Shown here piece by piece: positions 35,633 through 45,473 of a stretch of 64,000 nucleotides of DNA. Position numbers and translations under genes: made by a program. Position 1 is the stretch's first letter. Every line of letters starts with the position of its first letter. The stretch comes from Bradyrhizobium sp. SSBR45G (GTDB lineage Bacteria; Pseudomonadota; Alphaproteobacteria; Rhizobiales; Xanthobacteraceae), in NCBI RefSeq assembly GCF_030159255.1, contig NZ_BSCT01000005.1, positions 1 through 64,000 on the forward strand, read 5' to 3'. Below the pieces are notes generated by a model. That model saw nothing but the letters and a program-made list of their open reading frames with translations. It did no database searches and had not been told where the DNA came from.

Positions 35633-38600
35633 CTAAGCCTGGGCCGCCTTCGGCTTCTTAGCCCTCGCTGCCTCCAGTGGCGCACCCATAAGCTGAGCGG
35701 TCACCTCGGCCAGATAGACCGCCTGGGACGAAACGCCGCGGTCGTCGAGACCGAAGCGCGTGCGGGCGGCGTCGTGCATGGCGGCGATCTCGTCGACGTG
35801 CTTCTGGGCCTTCAGCGAGTGGGTGACCGAGGCGGCGTGGCGGCGGTGAACGTTGAGCGGATCGGCGACATAGGCGATCTTGGCTCCCGGCGCGGCCAAG
35901 CATTCCAGATAGATGCGCCAGTCACCCGCCATCCGTAGATCCGTCAGGTCCCGGCGGCACGCCTCCAGTGCCCGCAGCAACGCGTCGCGCCGCCACAGCA
36001 CCGACGACACGTTGAGAATCAGGTTCTTGACGCTGAGATAACGCCGGGCGAAGTCCGGCCCGTCGAACACCTCGGTGCGTGACAGGGCGCCCGGCTCGAC
36101 GCTGGCGAAATAGGGCTTATAGCTCTCATAGACATGAGCCCCTTCGCCATCGATCGACTTCGAATCGGTGAAACCGAAGGCGATGGACGGATCAGTCTTC
36201 ATCAGCCCCAGCAGGCTGGAGAGGAACGACGGCTCTGACAGATCGTCGGCCTCGGCGATCCACAGGAATTCGCCGCGAGCCATCTCGGCCGCTTTTGTCC
36301 ATTGTGCGAACACCGAGCCTGAATTCTGCTCGTTCAGCACCAAAGTGAGATCGCGCTGGCGCTCCTCAGCGACCTTCATGATGACGTTGACGCTGTCGTC
36401 CGAGGAGCAGTCGTCCAGCACGATGACCTCCTCGACCGGATGGTTCTGGTCGAAGATGGTGCCGAGACGCTCCGGCAGGCACTGGGCGTAATTATAGTTA
36501 GGGACCGCGACCGACACGGTCGGCAGCTTGGGCACCGCGAGGCGGACGAGATCGCGGACGTACTCCATGAAATCGAACTTGGCCGCGACCAGTTCGACCA
36601 TGCGGCTCTGCTCGGTCGCCGACGGGGGATAAGCAAGGTATCGTGCAATCGCGCGCGACATCGCGGCGACATCGCAATACGGGACGACCGCTCCGACGCC
36701 TTCACCGACCAGGAAGCCGGGAATGCCACCCGACTCCGCAAAGGACACGACGGGCACGCCCACACTGAGCGCTTCAAGAGCCACGGTGGGAAACGGATCC
36801 TCGCGCGAGGTCAGCGCAAACGCGTCCGACGCGGAGAAAATGGCCTGCATGTCGGAGCGGAAGCCAAGCATATGGAAGGCTCCGGAGGCTTCCGCCCGGC
36901 TGATCTCCTGATCCAGCCACTCGCGCAAGACCGGATCGACCCCGCCGACCCACGCGAAATGCACATCGCCGCCGTCATACTGGATCTGGTTGCGCAATTG
37001 GAGGAAAAGGTCGAACCCTTTGCGCAAATCCGCATAGCCGACACCGAGCACGAGCCGGTCGGACGGCGCAAGGCCAAGCTCCTTGCGCACGGCCGCCGCA
37101 CCGGCGGCATCGTGAACCATCTGCTTGTAGCTGCCCTGGGCCCGGATCAGGAACCGGTCCGCATCCGGCTCGATCTCCAGCGCATCCATCAGCTTGTCAC
37201 GCACGAACTCGGAGGCGAACACGACCTTGTCGGCGCGCATCAGCGCTTCACGCGCTGTTTCCTCCAGGTTCTTCTCCTTGAGGATCCGAGGCAGCTCATG
37301 AATCAGCGAGACGACCCGCAGGCCGATCTTGGTCAGGAACTTGACTGCCACGCCCGAGACCGAAGTGTTGGCGATCGCGGCCGTAAAGCCCTTCTCCTTG
37401 AAGTGATTGAGGGCCGAGCGAACCTCGCTCGGCTGCTTCAGAACCGTCAGCGGCGCGACAGCCTGATAGTCGTGCTCCATGGCGCCGCCGGACAGCAGCA
37501 GGAACTCGACCTCGAAATTGAAGTTCGAGCGGAGCACCTTGCCGATCGAAAGCAGCAGATGCTGCGCGCCGCTCGGGAAAGCATCGTGGCCGACCAGCAG
37601 AATCTTCGGAGACGACAGATCGCGGGTCAGGCCGGTGACGGCCCGGGCGGTCGCATTCAGATATGCCGAGCCGAAATGCAGGTCGGGCTCGAGATAGGCG
37701 CCCTCGCACCATTCGTTCCACGCATTGATGCAGACGATCGGCTCGCCGAAAAACGGGGTCTTCTGCGCCTGCTCGACCAGCGCTGCCAGCCAAGCCTCAT
37801 ATTTCTGCGGCGTCGAGCCCTGGATCACCAGCCCGGTCCCCTGGCGGCGGGCGTCGTTGTCCCAGCTGGGGACCGCCGTCTTGATCAGTGGGAATGACGG
37901 CGTCGGCTCTTCGAGCGAGTATTTCGCGACGTCGTCGTAGCTATAGATCTGGCCTGAGAAGGTGTCGTCGAGGATCTTGTGCTCGGCGGTCCGCAGCGGC
38001 GTGAACTTGGTGATCTTGTGCGGCGGAAACTCGATGGCACCGTCGAGGCCGTTCGGACCCGGATCGAAATCGTCGAAGCTCTGGCTCATGACGATGATCG
38101 GGTCTTCACGGAACTTCTTGGCAAAGATCTCGCGCCAGCGGGCGATCACATTGGCCGTATCGGGGATCAGCCTGGGCCGATAGATCATCAGCAGCGGCCG
38201 GCCCTGGATGCGGATATAGCGCGGATCCTTGAAATGGCGATTGAAGTCGCCGAGCAGCCGCGAATCGTCATCGGACAGATAGTCCTGCGAGATCAGCACC
38301 TCGCCTTCCATGCCGTCCCAGCGCCGTGTCCAGTTCTCGTTCGCCCACATCAGGCAGAACGGCATATCGATGTCGCGCGCCTTCAGGAATTGTTCGAGCG
38401 GCTTTTCGAGCAGTCGCTTGCCGTTGAACCAATAGTAGTAATAAACGAAACCATGGACGCCCCCGGCCTTGGCCAGCTTGGCCTGGCGCCGCATGGTCTC
38501 GACGTCGGCAAGGGAATAGAAACCGAGATCGCGCGGAATACGCGGCTGGTAGTGATCCTTGAAGCGCGGAACGCCGCGCGCGATGTTGGTCCACTCGGTG

Positions 38601-39532
38601 AAGCCCGTTCCCCACCATTTGTCATTCTCGGGGAAGGCGTGAAACTGTGTCAGATAGTAGGCCAGCACTTTCGCCCGCGGCTTGGCGGTCGATGGCATCG
38701 GCCGGAGCTCTTCGAACGAAGGGCTTGGCTTGGTGAAGCGCTTGATCTCGGCCGGAATCGTCGCCTCGGACTCGGGCGGGACCGGATAGATGCCCTCCTC
38801 GTGCCTGTGCTCCAGGTAATGAAGCAGCGGATTCTGATCCGTCTTACCTTTGAAATAACGCTGAAGGTAAAACTTGGTGTCGAACTCAGCCGAAGGGTTA
38901 CGGCCTTCCTTGTAGCCGTGAAATAGAAAGTGCTCGAACGGATCGACGCCGGCAGCGGCGACATCCTGATATGTCTGCAGGTAATATTCCGCGTCGAACT
39001 CGGGGATCGGGCTGAACGGCCCCAGCCGGTTCTTCAGATAATGCCCCAGCGGACTTTCGCTGGCAGGAATCGCGTATTTCTCGCGATAGAAGCTCGGCTG
39101 AAAATAAGGACTTGGCCTCAAGCCTTCCGGCTCACCGAACTTGGCGTAATGCAGCAGTGGCTGCTGCTCGGAGGACGCGACGTCGGGATTCTGCGCAAGG
39201 TACCAGAGCGGGTCGAAGATGGCGTTCGGCTTACGGCCTTCCTTGTAGCCATGAAGAAAGAAATGCTCGAAGGGATCAGCACCTACGGCAACGACGTCGG
39301 GGTATACGGCGGCATAAAAAGCATCGTCGAACAACCCGATGCCTTTCAGGAACTGTGCCGCCTCCCGGAGATCGATGCCAGGCTCTGCCGGGCCGCCGTC
39401 TATCTGGGCCACCACGCCTTCCGAACTCTCAGGATCCAATTTCGTTTCTGATGGCGCGGGCGCGGCCGCGCGTTTCGTGCGGGAGTCTTTTTGTCCGGCG
39501 TCGCGCGCCAGCTTAGAAAGAAAGTCTGCCAT
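35633..39532 (-). CDS. Giant multidomain glycosyltransferase: repeats + WbsX + GT4 + GT2
   Basis: A 1299-residue protein. Order: five FD-YL-PDV repeats (about 70-265); a WbsX/GH99-like domain (about 285-630) with YYLTQFHAFPENDKWWGTGFTEW, YYYYWFNGKRLLEKP and NAWNEWCEGAYLEPD; a GT4 glycosyltransferase (about 645-1000) with ILLVGHDAFPSGAQH, VLGVGYADLRKGFDL and VALEALSVGVPVVS; and a C-terminal GT2 glycosyltransferase (about 1030-1290) with VAVPNYNYAQCLPERL, VIVLDDCSSDDS and WIAEADDL. It probably makes several steps of one surface glycan. No signal peptide or membrane helix is visible. The same repeats occur in the 147-residue protein 70 bases downstream. Normal start at ATG 39532. Confidence 0.92.
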   Translation of the reverse strand: MADFLSKLARDAGQKDSRTKRAAAPAPSETKLDPESSEGVVAQIDGGPAEPGIDLREAAQFLKGIGLFDDAFYAAVYPDVVAVGADPFEHFFLHGYKEGRKPNAIFDPLWYLAQNPDVASSEQQPLLHYAKFGEPEGLRPSPYFQPSFYREKYAIPASESPLGHYLKNRLGPFSPIPEFDAEYYLQTYQDVAAAGVDPFEHFLFHGYKEGRNPSAEFDTKFYLQRYFKGKTDQNPLLHYLEHRHEEGIYPVPPESEATIPAEIKRFTKPSPSFEELRPMPSTAKPRAKVLAYYLTQFHAFPENDKWWGTGFTEWTNIARGVPRFKDHYQPRIPRDLGFYSLADVETMRRQAKLAKAGGVHGFVYYYYWFNGKRLLEKPLEQFLKARDIDMPFCLMWANENWTRRWDGMEGEVLISQDYLSDDDSRLLGDFNRHFKDPRYIRIQGRPLLMIYRPRLIPDTANVIARWREIFAKKFREDPIIVMSQSFDDFDPGPNGLDGAIEFPPHKITKFTPLRTAEHKILDDTFSGQIYSYDDVAKYSLEEPTPSFPLIKTAVPSWDNDARRQGTGLVIQGSTPQKYEAWLAALVEQAQKTPFFGEPIVCINAWNEWCEGAYLEPDLHFGSAYLNATARAVTGLTRDLSSPKILLVGHDAFPSGAQHLLLSIGKVLRSNFNFEVEFLLLSGGAMEHDYQAVAPLTVLKQPSEVRSALNHFKEKGFTAAIANTSVSGVAVKFLTKIGLRVVSLIHELPRILKEKNLEETAREALMRADKVVFASEFVRDKLMDALEIEPDADRFLIRAQGSYKQMVHDAAGAAAVRKELGLAPSDRLVLGVGYADLRKGFDLFLQLRNQIQYDGGDVHFAWVGGVDPVLREWLDQEISRAEASGAFHMLGFRSDMQAIFSASDAFALTSREDPFPTVALEALSVGVPVVSFAESGGIPGFLVGEGVGAVVPYCDVAAMSRAIARYLAYPPSATEQSRMVELVAAKFDFMEYVRDLVRLAVPKLPTVSVAVPNYNYAQCLPERLGTIFDQNHPVEEVIVLDDCSSDDSVNVIMKVAEERQRDLTLVLNEQNSGSVFAQWTKAAEMARGEFLWIAEADDLSEPSFLSSLLGLMKTDPSIAFGFTDSKSIDGEGAHVYESYKPYFASVEPGALSRTEVFDGPDFARRYLSVKNLILNVSSVLWRRDALLRALEACRRDLTDLRMAGDWRIYLECLAAPGAKIAYVADPLNVHRRHAASVTHSLKAQKHVDEIAAMHDAARTRFGLDDRGVSSQAVYLAEVTAQLMGAPLEAARAKKPKAAQA

Positions 39533-39670
39533 CTCGCGCAATCATTTCCCAGATGTTGACGTTATCGCTTGATGTCAAAGCGTAGGCAATATCTCTGTCA
39601 TCGCTATGAATGCTCAAAGTTAATCCGGCAATTGCTCATTGATGCTCAAAGATCCACGTCCGGGGACTAA

Positions 39671-41704
39671 TCAGTTCCGGTCGCGCGATACCGTGTCGGA
39701 TGCGGCTCGCGCCTGCATACGTTGTTTCGCAGCCTCGTTCCCCTGAGCAGCAGCCTTGCCATACCAGTCGACCGCCGCCGCGCTGTCCTTTGCAATTCCG
39801 TTGCCAGATGCGAGCGCATCGCCCAGCGCCAGCTGCGCAGCCGCCATGCCCTTCTCGGCGGCGGCGCGGAACCATTCGACGGCCCTGGCCGGGTCGCGCT
39901 CGCAGCCCTGGCCCTTCGACAGCATGACCGCGAGATTGTATTGCGCGAAGGGATGGCCCTCGCGCGCGGCGGCCTCGTACCAGGCGACGCCCTTGGCCAG
40001 GTCCATCTCGACGCCGTTGCCGGTGCAATACATCACGCCGAGCTGGAACGCCGAGGGCGCGTGGCCGGCCGTCGCGGCCTTCTCGAACCAGGCGAAGGCG
40101 GTCTTCGCATCCGTCAGTCCCGAATTGGCATCGAGATGCAGGCCGGCGAGCCCGACCATCGCCTCGACCAGGCCGGCCTCGGCTGCCGGCGCATAGGCTG
40201 CTGCGGCCGCGGCCCAATCCGGCGGGCCGCCGAAGCGGCCGGCGTTGAGATGACCGAGCTGCAGGCTCGCCGGCGCATGGCCGGAGGCCGCGGCCTGCGC
40301 CAGCAGCGTCGCGGCGCGGCCGCGCGCCTCCTCGGTGCGCTCCGACTGCAGCAGGAACATCGCCAGCGCGGTGCGCGCCTCGGCGTCGCCGCCCTCGGCC
40401 GCCCGGGCGAGCCAGTGCGCGGCGCGGGCGGGATCGCGCTCGATGCCGGCGCCGGCGGCATAGATGCGGCCAAGCTGGATGTCGGCGGCACTGATGCCGG
40501 CGGCGGAGGCCTTCTCGAACCAGGCGATGGCGGCCGGCACGTCGCGGGCGACGCCGGTGCCGTCGCGATAGAACACGGCGATGTTGAAGGCCGCGGTGGC
40601 GTGGCCGCCTTCGGCCGCGCGCAGGAACCATTTCGCCGCCTCGCGGACCGACGGCGCGACGCCGCTGCCGGTGGCATAGAAGCGCCCGGTGAAGAACTGC
40701 GCCTGCACGTCGCCCTTCTCGGCCGCGGCCTGGTACCAGTTGGCGGCCTCGCGCAGATCGGGCTCGGCGCCGAGGCCGCGGGCATAGAGTTCCGCCAGCT
40801 TCTGGATCGCCGGCAAATGGCCCTTGCGCGCCGCCTTGCGCAGCGCCGTCTCGGCGCGGTCGGTGGACGCCTCGATGCCGTCGCCGGCGAGATAGATCAG
40901 GCCGATGGCGTGCAGCGCCTGGATGTCGTCGTGACGCGCCGCCTCGGCGTAGAGCCGCGCGGCCTCAGTGCGGTCCTGCGCCACGCCGGTGCCGGACTGA
41001 TAGCAGGAGGCGAGCGCCACCTTGGCCCGGATGTGGCCGGCGTCCGCCGCCTGGCGGTACCAGCCGATCGCGGCTTCGGCATCAGTGGGAACGCCGAGGC
41101 CCTGGAAATGGATGTCGCCGAGGCCGAAGGCGCCGGCAGCATAGCCCTGCGCCGCGGCCTTTTCGTACCAGCCGCGCGCGGCGTCGAGATCGCGCGGGAC
41201 ACCGCGGCCGTGGCGGCAGAGATCGCCCATCCGCGCCTGGGCCTCGGCATGGCCGGCGCCGGCGGCCTGCGCGAGCCAGCGCGCGGCCTGCTCGGGGTCC
41301 TTGGCGACGGCGAGGCCGGCGGGAAACAGCAATTGCGCCACCGCGGGCGCCTCGGCGCCGGGCTCGGCGGCTTCGGACTGCCAGGAAACGCCCATGTTGG
41401 GCGCGGCGACGCCGTCGAGCAGCATCCAGCCGAGCTGATATTGCGCTTCGAGATGGCCGCCCTCGGCGGCGCGGCGATACCATTGCGCCGCGTCGGGGAA
41501 CGAGCGCACCACGCCCTCGCCCTTCGCATAGGCCTGGCCGATTCGGAACGCGGCCTCGGCCGAGCCCGCCGCGGCGGCGCGCTGCCAGATCCGGATCGCC
41601 GCGAGATATTCACCGGCGGCGTGGCGTGCCTCGCCGGCGGCGACCGAGGCGCCGCGCGGCAGCGCCGCGCCCACCCGCGACAGCACCCGTTGGATCGCGC
41701 TCAT
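39671..41704 (-). CDS. Sel1-repeat protein (about 17 repeats)
   Basis: A 677-residue protein almost entirely made of Sel1-like repeats of 36 residues (for example EAAIGWYRQAADAGHIRAKVALASCYQSG), about 17 in all, the second with a long insert. Sel1 solenoids bind partner proteins; in rhizobia the Sel1 protein ExoR controls exopolysaccharide and motility through a kinase. No signal peptide is obvious, so a cytoplasmic adaptor is more likely than an ExoR copy. It sits 19 bases downstream of the type I secretion adaptor, on the same strand, and so is probably co-transcribed with the exporter. It may scaffold the export or glycosylation machinery. Confidence 0.88.
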   Translation of the reverse strand: MSAIQRVLSRVGAALPRGASVAAGEARHAAGEYLAAIRIWQRAAAAGSAEAAFRIGQAYAKGEGVVRSFPDAAQWYRRAAEGGHLEAQYQLGWMLLDGVAAPNMGVSWQSEAAEPGAEAPAVAQLLFPAGLAVAKDPEQAARWLAQAAGAGHAEAQARMGDLCRHGRGVPRDLDAARGWYEKAAAQGYAAGAFGLGDIHFQGLGVPTDAEAAIGWYRQAADAGHIRAKVALASCYQSGTGVAQDRTEAARLYAEAARHDDIQALHAIGLIYLAGDGIEASTDRAETALRKAARKGHLPAIQKLAELYARGLGAEPDLREAANWYQAAAEKGDVQAQFFTGRFYATGSGVAPSVREAAKWFLRAAEGGHATAAFNIAVFYRDGTGVARDVPAAIAWFEKASAAGISAADIQLGRIYAAGAGIERDPARAAHWLARAAEGGDAEARTALAMFLLQSERTEEARGRAATLLAQAAASGHAPASLQLGHLNAGRFGGPPDWAAAAAAYAPAAEAGLVEAMVGLAGLHLDANSGLTDAKTAFAWFEKAATAGHAPSAFQLGVMYCTGNGVEMDLAKGVAWYEAAAREGHPFAQYNLAVMLSKGQGCERDPARAVEWFRAAAEKGMAAAQLALGDALASGNGIAKDSAAAVDWYGKAAAQGNEAAKQRMQARAASDTVSRDRN

Positions 41705-41723
41705 GGTCAGCCCGCCTGCCCGC

Positions 41724-43085
41724 TCACGGCTCGCGCATCGCGTGGCCGAGGTTCTGCAGCATGCCGCCGATCACGTACATCGCGACCGACCGACTGCCGA
41801 CATTGATGTCGCCGGTCAGGGTCATGCCCGGGATCAGCCGGAAGCTCGGCGGCACGTCGCGGAAATTGGTGCCATCGACCGAGCAGCGCGCCTTGTAATA
41901 GGCGTCGACCGGCTTGCCGTCATCGTCGACCGTGAACGCGCCCTCGCTGACCCAGCGGATCCGGCCCTGCGCGGTGCCGTGCTCCGCGTAGTTGAAGGCG
42001 TCGACCTTGAGCGTGCAGGGATCGCCGGGGCGGATGAAGCCGATGTCGCGCGAGGCGATGCGGATCTCGGCCTCGAGCCGGGCGCGGACCGGCATCAAAG
42101 TGATGAAGGGATCGCCGGGCTTCAGCACCGAGCCGACCGACAGTTTTGCCAGCGTCAGCACCACCGACGGCTCCGCCGCGGTCAGCCGCACCAGGTCCTG
42201 GTGGCGGATCGCCTTCTCATAGGCCGACCGGGCCGCATCGAGCGAGTTCTGCGTCGTCACCAGGTCCTGGCTGAGCTGCGCGTTCCACTGCTCAATAAAC
42301 GCCCGGCGGTCGGCGCGCAGCGAGTCGAGCTGGTGCCGGGCCTCGATCAGGCTGTTGTGGGTCGAGTCCATCTGGCGCAGCAGCTCGAGCCGCGAATCCT
42401 GCGACAGATAGAGGTTGAGCTTGGAGCCGCTGCCGCTCTCGGCCAGCGTCGAGCGCATGGTCTCGATCTTCTGCAGCACGTCGTCGCGCTGGGCGTAGCG
42501 CTCGTCGTCCTTCTGCAGCTTCTGCAGCGTCGCCTCGGTCTGGCTGATCTTGGAATCGAAGCTCGCGATCTGCGCGTCATATTGCGCGCGGCGCTGCTGG
42601 TACAGCGCCTGCTGCAGCTTGGCGTAGCTGGCGAACTCGACATCGTCGCTCGAGGAGAAGCTGAGCGGCGTGCCGGCGAGCTCGGCCTTGTCGCGCGCCA
42701 CCTGCGCCGACAGGCTCGCGACCTGCGCCTTGTATTGCGCGACGTCGGCCTGGGTGAAGGTCGGATCGAGCGTCGCGAGCAGCTGGCCGCTCGCGACCTG
42801 CTCGCCTTCGCGGACGTCGATGCTCTTGATGATCGAGGCATCGAGCGCCTGCAGCACGTTGATGGCGTCGAGCGGCACGATCTTGCCGCCGACGCTGGCG
42901 ACGACGCGGTCGAGCCGCATCAGGCACATCACCGCGACCAGGCTGAGGATCATAGCGACCAGCACATAGAGCGTGGCGCGCGCGGCGACCGGCTCGGGCG
43001 CCTCGCGGATCGCGTCGGTCTCGGACTGGAACTGGCGGACCGTGGCGACGGCTGAGGAACTACGAGACAAGGGTCGGCCCTCCAT
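41724..43085 (-). CDS. Type I secretion membrane fusion protein (HlyD family)
   Basis: Periplasmic adaptor of 453 residues joining the inner-membrane ABC exporter to an outer-membrane channel. After a short cytoplasmic N-terminus there is one membrane helix at about 38-58 (ATLYVLVAMILSLVAVMCLM), a lipoyl-type half (IKSIDVREGEQVASGQLLATLD), a long coiled coil (about 110-270) and the second lipoyl half with a beta-barrel (SVGSVLKPGDPFITLMPV, RLEAEIRIASRDIGFI), ending with the C-terminal MTLTGDINVGSRSV pattern of this family. Its start codon overlaps the end of the ABC gene by 26 bases, so they are translationally coupled. No TolC-like gene is in the window. Confidence 0.93.
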   Translation of the reverse strand: MEGRPLSRSSSAVATVRQFQSETDAIREAPEPVAARATLYVLVAMILSLVAVMCLMRLDRVVASVGGKIVPLDAINVLQALDASIIKSIDVREGEQVASGQLLATLDPTFTQADVAQYKAQVASLSAQVARDKAELAGTPLSFSSSDDVEFASYAKLQQALYQQRRAQYDAQIASFDSKISQTEATLQKLQKDDERYAQRDDVLQKIETMRSTLAESGSGSKLNLYLSQDSRLELLRQMDSTHNSLIEARHQLDSLRADRRAFIEQWNAQLSQDLVTTQNSLDAARSAYEKAIRHQDLVRLTAAEPSVVLTLAKLSVGSVLKPGDPFITLMPVRARLEAEIRIASRDIGFIRPGDPCTLKVDAFNYAEHGTAQGRIRWVSEGAFTVDDDGKPVDAYYKARCSVDGTNFRDVPPSFRLIPGMTLTGDINVGSRSVAMYVIGGMLQNLGHAMREP

Positions 43086-45288
43086 AGCCCGGCCGGCTGC
43101 GCTTCGGCGCCGCCAGCGCGTGGCTGTTCTGCTGGTGCCACAGGCCGGAATAGATGTCGTTGCGCTCCAGCAGCTCCTCGTGGCGGCCGATGTCGTCGAT
43201 CACGCCGCGGTTCAGGACCAGGATGGCGTCGCAATCGATCAGCGACGACAGCCGGTGCGAGATGATGATCATGGTGCGGCCATGGCCGATGCGGGCGATG
43301 TTGGCGTTGACGATCGCCTCGCTGTCGGCGTCGAGCGCGGAGGTCGCCTCGTCCAGGATCAGGATCGGCGGATTGACCAACAGCGCGCGCGCGATCGCGA
43401 GCCGCTGGCGCTGGCCGCCGGACAGGTTCGGCGAGCCCTCATAGATGTAGGTCTCGTAGCCGCGCGGCAGCTTGTCGATGAACTCCTCGGCGCCGGCGAG
43501 CCGGGCCGCGCGCACGATCTCGTCGAAGGTCGCGTCGGGCTTGGCGGCCGAGATGTTCTCGCGGATCGTGCCGGAGAACAGGAAGTTCTCCTGCAGCACC
43601 ACGCCGACATTGCGCCGGAGATGATCGACGTCGTATTCGCGCACGTCGATGCCGTCGATCTTGATCAGCCCGCCATAGTCCGAATGCAGCCGCTGCAGCA
43701 GCCGGGTGATCGTGGTCTTGCCCGAGCCGCTCTTGCCCATCACGCCGAGCGTGCCGCCGACCGGGATCTCGAACGACAGATTGTTCAGCGCCGGCGACAC
43801 CGCGCCCTTGTACTTGAAGGTGACGCCGGAGAACTCGATGTGGCCCTTCAGCGGCACGCGGACGCCATGGCCGGAGCGGCCCTCCTCGGCCGGCTGGTTG
43901 ACCAGCTTGCCGACAATGCCGACCGCCGAGCGCGCCTCGTCATATTGATTGATCAGCTGCGCCATCTGCATCAGCGGCGCGGCGACGCGCTGCGCCAGCA
44001 GCAGGAAGGCGAACAGCGCGCCGACATAGACCGGATCGTCGGTCGTGAGCGCGAGGTAGACACCGAGCGCGTACGGCGCGCTGACCGCCAGCCGCTCCAG
44101 CGGCCGCACCACGGCCTGGATGATGGTGCCGGTCATGCCTTCCGCCATGCGCGCCTTGGCGACGCGCGCGACGAACACGTCCCACATGTGCTTCTGGCGC
44201 GCATCGAGCGCCAGCGACTTCACGGTGCGGATGCCGTTCAGCGTCTGCACCATGAAGGCCCCCATGGCGCCTTCGGCGGCGAGGACGGCATGCGACCGCT
44301 TGCGATAGACCGGCAGCATCGCCACCAGCCACACCGCGATCAGCGCGACGAAGGCCAACACGGCGAACGTCATGATCGGGCTGAAGAAGAACATCACGGG
44401 CAGGAAGAAGATCAGCGTCGTCGAATCGAGGATCGTCCCGAACAGCTGCCCCATCAGGAAGGTCCGGATGCGGAAGATCTCGCGCATGTCGCGCGACACC
44501 ATGCCGACCTGGTTGCGCTCGAAGAAGTCGATCGGGAGGTTCAGCACCTTCTCGAACATGTAGGTCGACAGCTTGACGTCGAGCCGCGCCGTCAGCTGAT
44601 GCACCAGGAGCTGGCGCAGGAACGCGAAGGCCGATTCGAAGGCGATCAGCACCAGCATCGCCACGCACAGCACGGTGAAGGTGTTGAACGCCTTGTAGTA
44701 GAGCACCTTCTCCGACAGCAGGCGATAGAACATGATCGGCGCCAAGCCCATCATGCCGAGCACCAGCGCCGCAATGGCGACATCGCGCACGATCCGCCGC
44801 TCGCGGAAGATCAGCGCGGCGATCAGCCCCAGGCTGAACGGCTGGGTTTCATCCGAGATCTCGTAATCGCGCTTGGCCAGCACGACCTCGCCGGTCCAGA
44901 CCTCCTCCATCCGAAGCCGGTCGATCACCAGCAGCGCATCCTCGCCGACATTGGGATCGCGCAGCACGGCGCGCGGATTGTTCTCGTCGCCCTCCAACCG
45001 CAGCAGAACCATGCTGCTGCCGTCCTTCAAGCGAACGATGGCGGGCAGCGCCCGCTTGAGATGGCTGAGGCCGTTCCAGTCCAGCCGCACCGACTTGGCG
45101 CGCATGCCGGAATTGTTGGCGCATTTGACGATCTCGGCGGTCGAGACTTCGGCGCCGCTCAGCACGTTGTCGTGGATCAGCTGCGAGACCGTGAAATGCA
45201 GGCCATGCTGGCGCGCAACGATCGCGAGCGAGGCGAGACCCGTGGGCTCGACGGCCTCGGCCGTCTGCGCGCTGGGAACGAGCTCCAT
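43060..45288 (-). CDS. Type I secretion ABC exporter with C39-like domain
   Basis: A 742-residue export ATPase. The N-terminal ~130 residues form a C39-peptidase-like domain (LASLAIVARQHGLHFTVSQL) in which the catalytic cysteine is not seen, as in HlyB, where it binds cargo instead of cutting it. Six membrane helices follow, then the nucleotide-binding domain with Walker A (MGKSGSGKTT), Q loop (VVLQENFLFSGT), signature (LSGGQRQRLAIARALL), Walker B (ILILDEATSALD) and the H loop (IISHRLS). It pairs with the HlyD adaptor downstream. The most likely cargo is the three RTX proteins encoded 1-6 kb upstream, on the same strand. The ATG at 45288 is preferred to GTG 45294. Confidence 0.95.
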   Translation of the reverse strand: MELVPSAQTAEAVEPTGLASLAIVARQHGLHFTVSQLIHDNVLSGAEVSTAEIVKCANNSGMRAKSVRLDWNGLSHLKRALPAIVRLKDGSSMVLLRLEGDENNPRAVLRDPNVGEDALLVIDRLRMEEVWTGEVVLAKRDYEISDETQPFSLGLIAALIFRERRIVRDVAIAALVLGMMGLAPIMFYRLLSEKVLYYKAFNTFTVLCVAMLVLIAFESAFAFLRQLLVHQLTARLDVKLSTYMFEKVLNLPIDFFERNQVGMVSRDMREIFRIRTFLMGQLFGTILDSTTLIFFLPVMFFFSPIMTFAVLAFVALIAVWLVAMLPVYRKRSHAVLAAEGAMGAFMVQTLNGIRTVKSLALDARQKHMWDVFVARVAKARMAEGMTGTIIQAVVRPLERLAVSAPYALGVYLALTTDDPVYVGALFAFLLLAQRVAAPLMQMAQLINQYDEARSAVGIVGKLVNQPAEEGRSGHGVRVPLKGHIEFSGVTFKYKGAVSPALNNLSFEIPVGGTLGVMGKSGSGKTTITRLLQRLHSDYGGLIKIDGIDVREYDVDHLRRNVGVVLQENFLFSGTIRENISAAKPDATFDEIVRAARLAGAEEFIDKLPRGYETYIYEGSPNLSGGQRQRLAIARALLVNPPILILDEATSALDADSEAIVNANIARIGHGRTMIIISHRLSSLIDCDAILVLNRGVIDDIGRHEELLERNDIYSGLWHQQNSHALAAPKRSRPGYGGPTLVS

Positions 45289-45473
45289 GGTCACACCTGC
45301 CTTGATTATCTGTTACCGCCGCGGCATGGCCGCGCGGTCCGACACCAATATTAATCGCTACCAAATGTCGCGGCCGGGATTATGCCGCAACGCACATCAA
45401 AAGCCAATCTGGAAGAGTGATATAACGTAAATCTGAGATCGGATGTGTTGTTGAATTAACATTTGCAGCGGGG

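Noticed and set aside
39671..41704. ExoR, the periplasmic Sel1 regulator
   Set aside because: ExoR is much shorter and has a signal peptide; this protein has about 17 repeats and none.
42973..45354. A 793-codon open frame on the plus strand opposite the ABC exporter
   Set aside because: It is a mirror of GC-rich coding on the minus strand, has no family resemblance and is rich in His/Arg/Asp of the type seen in antisense frames.
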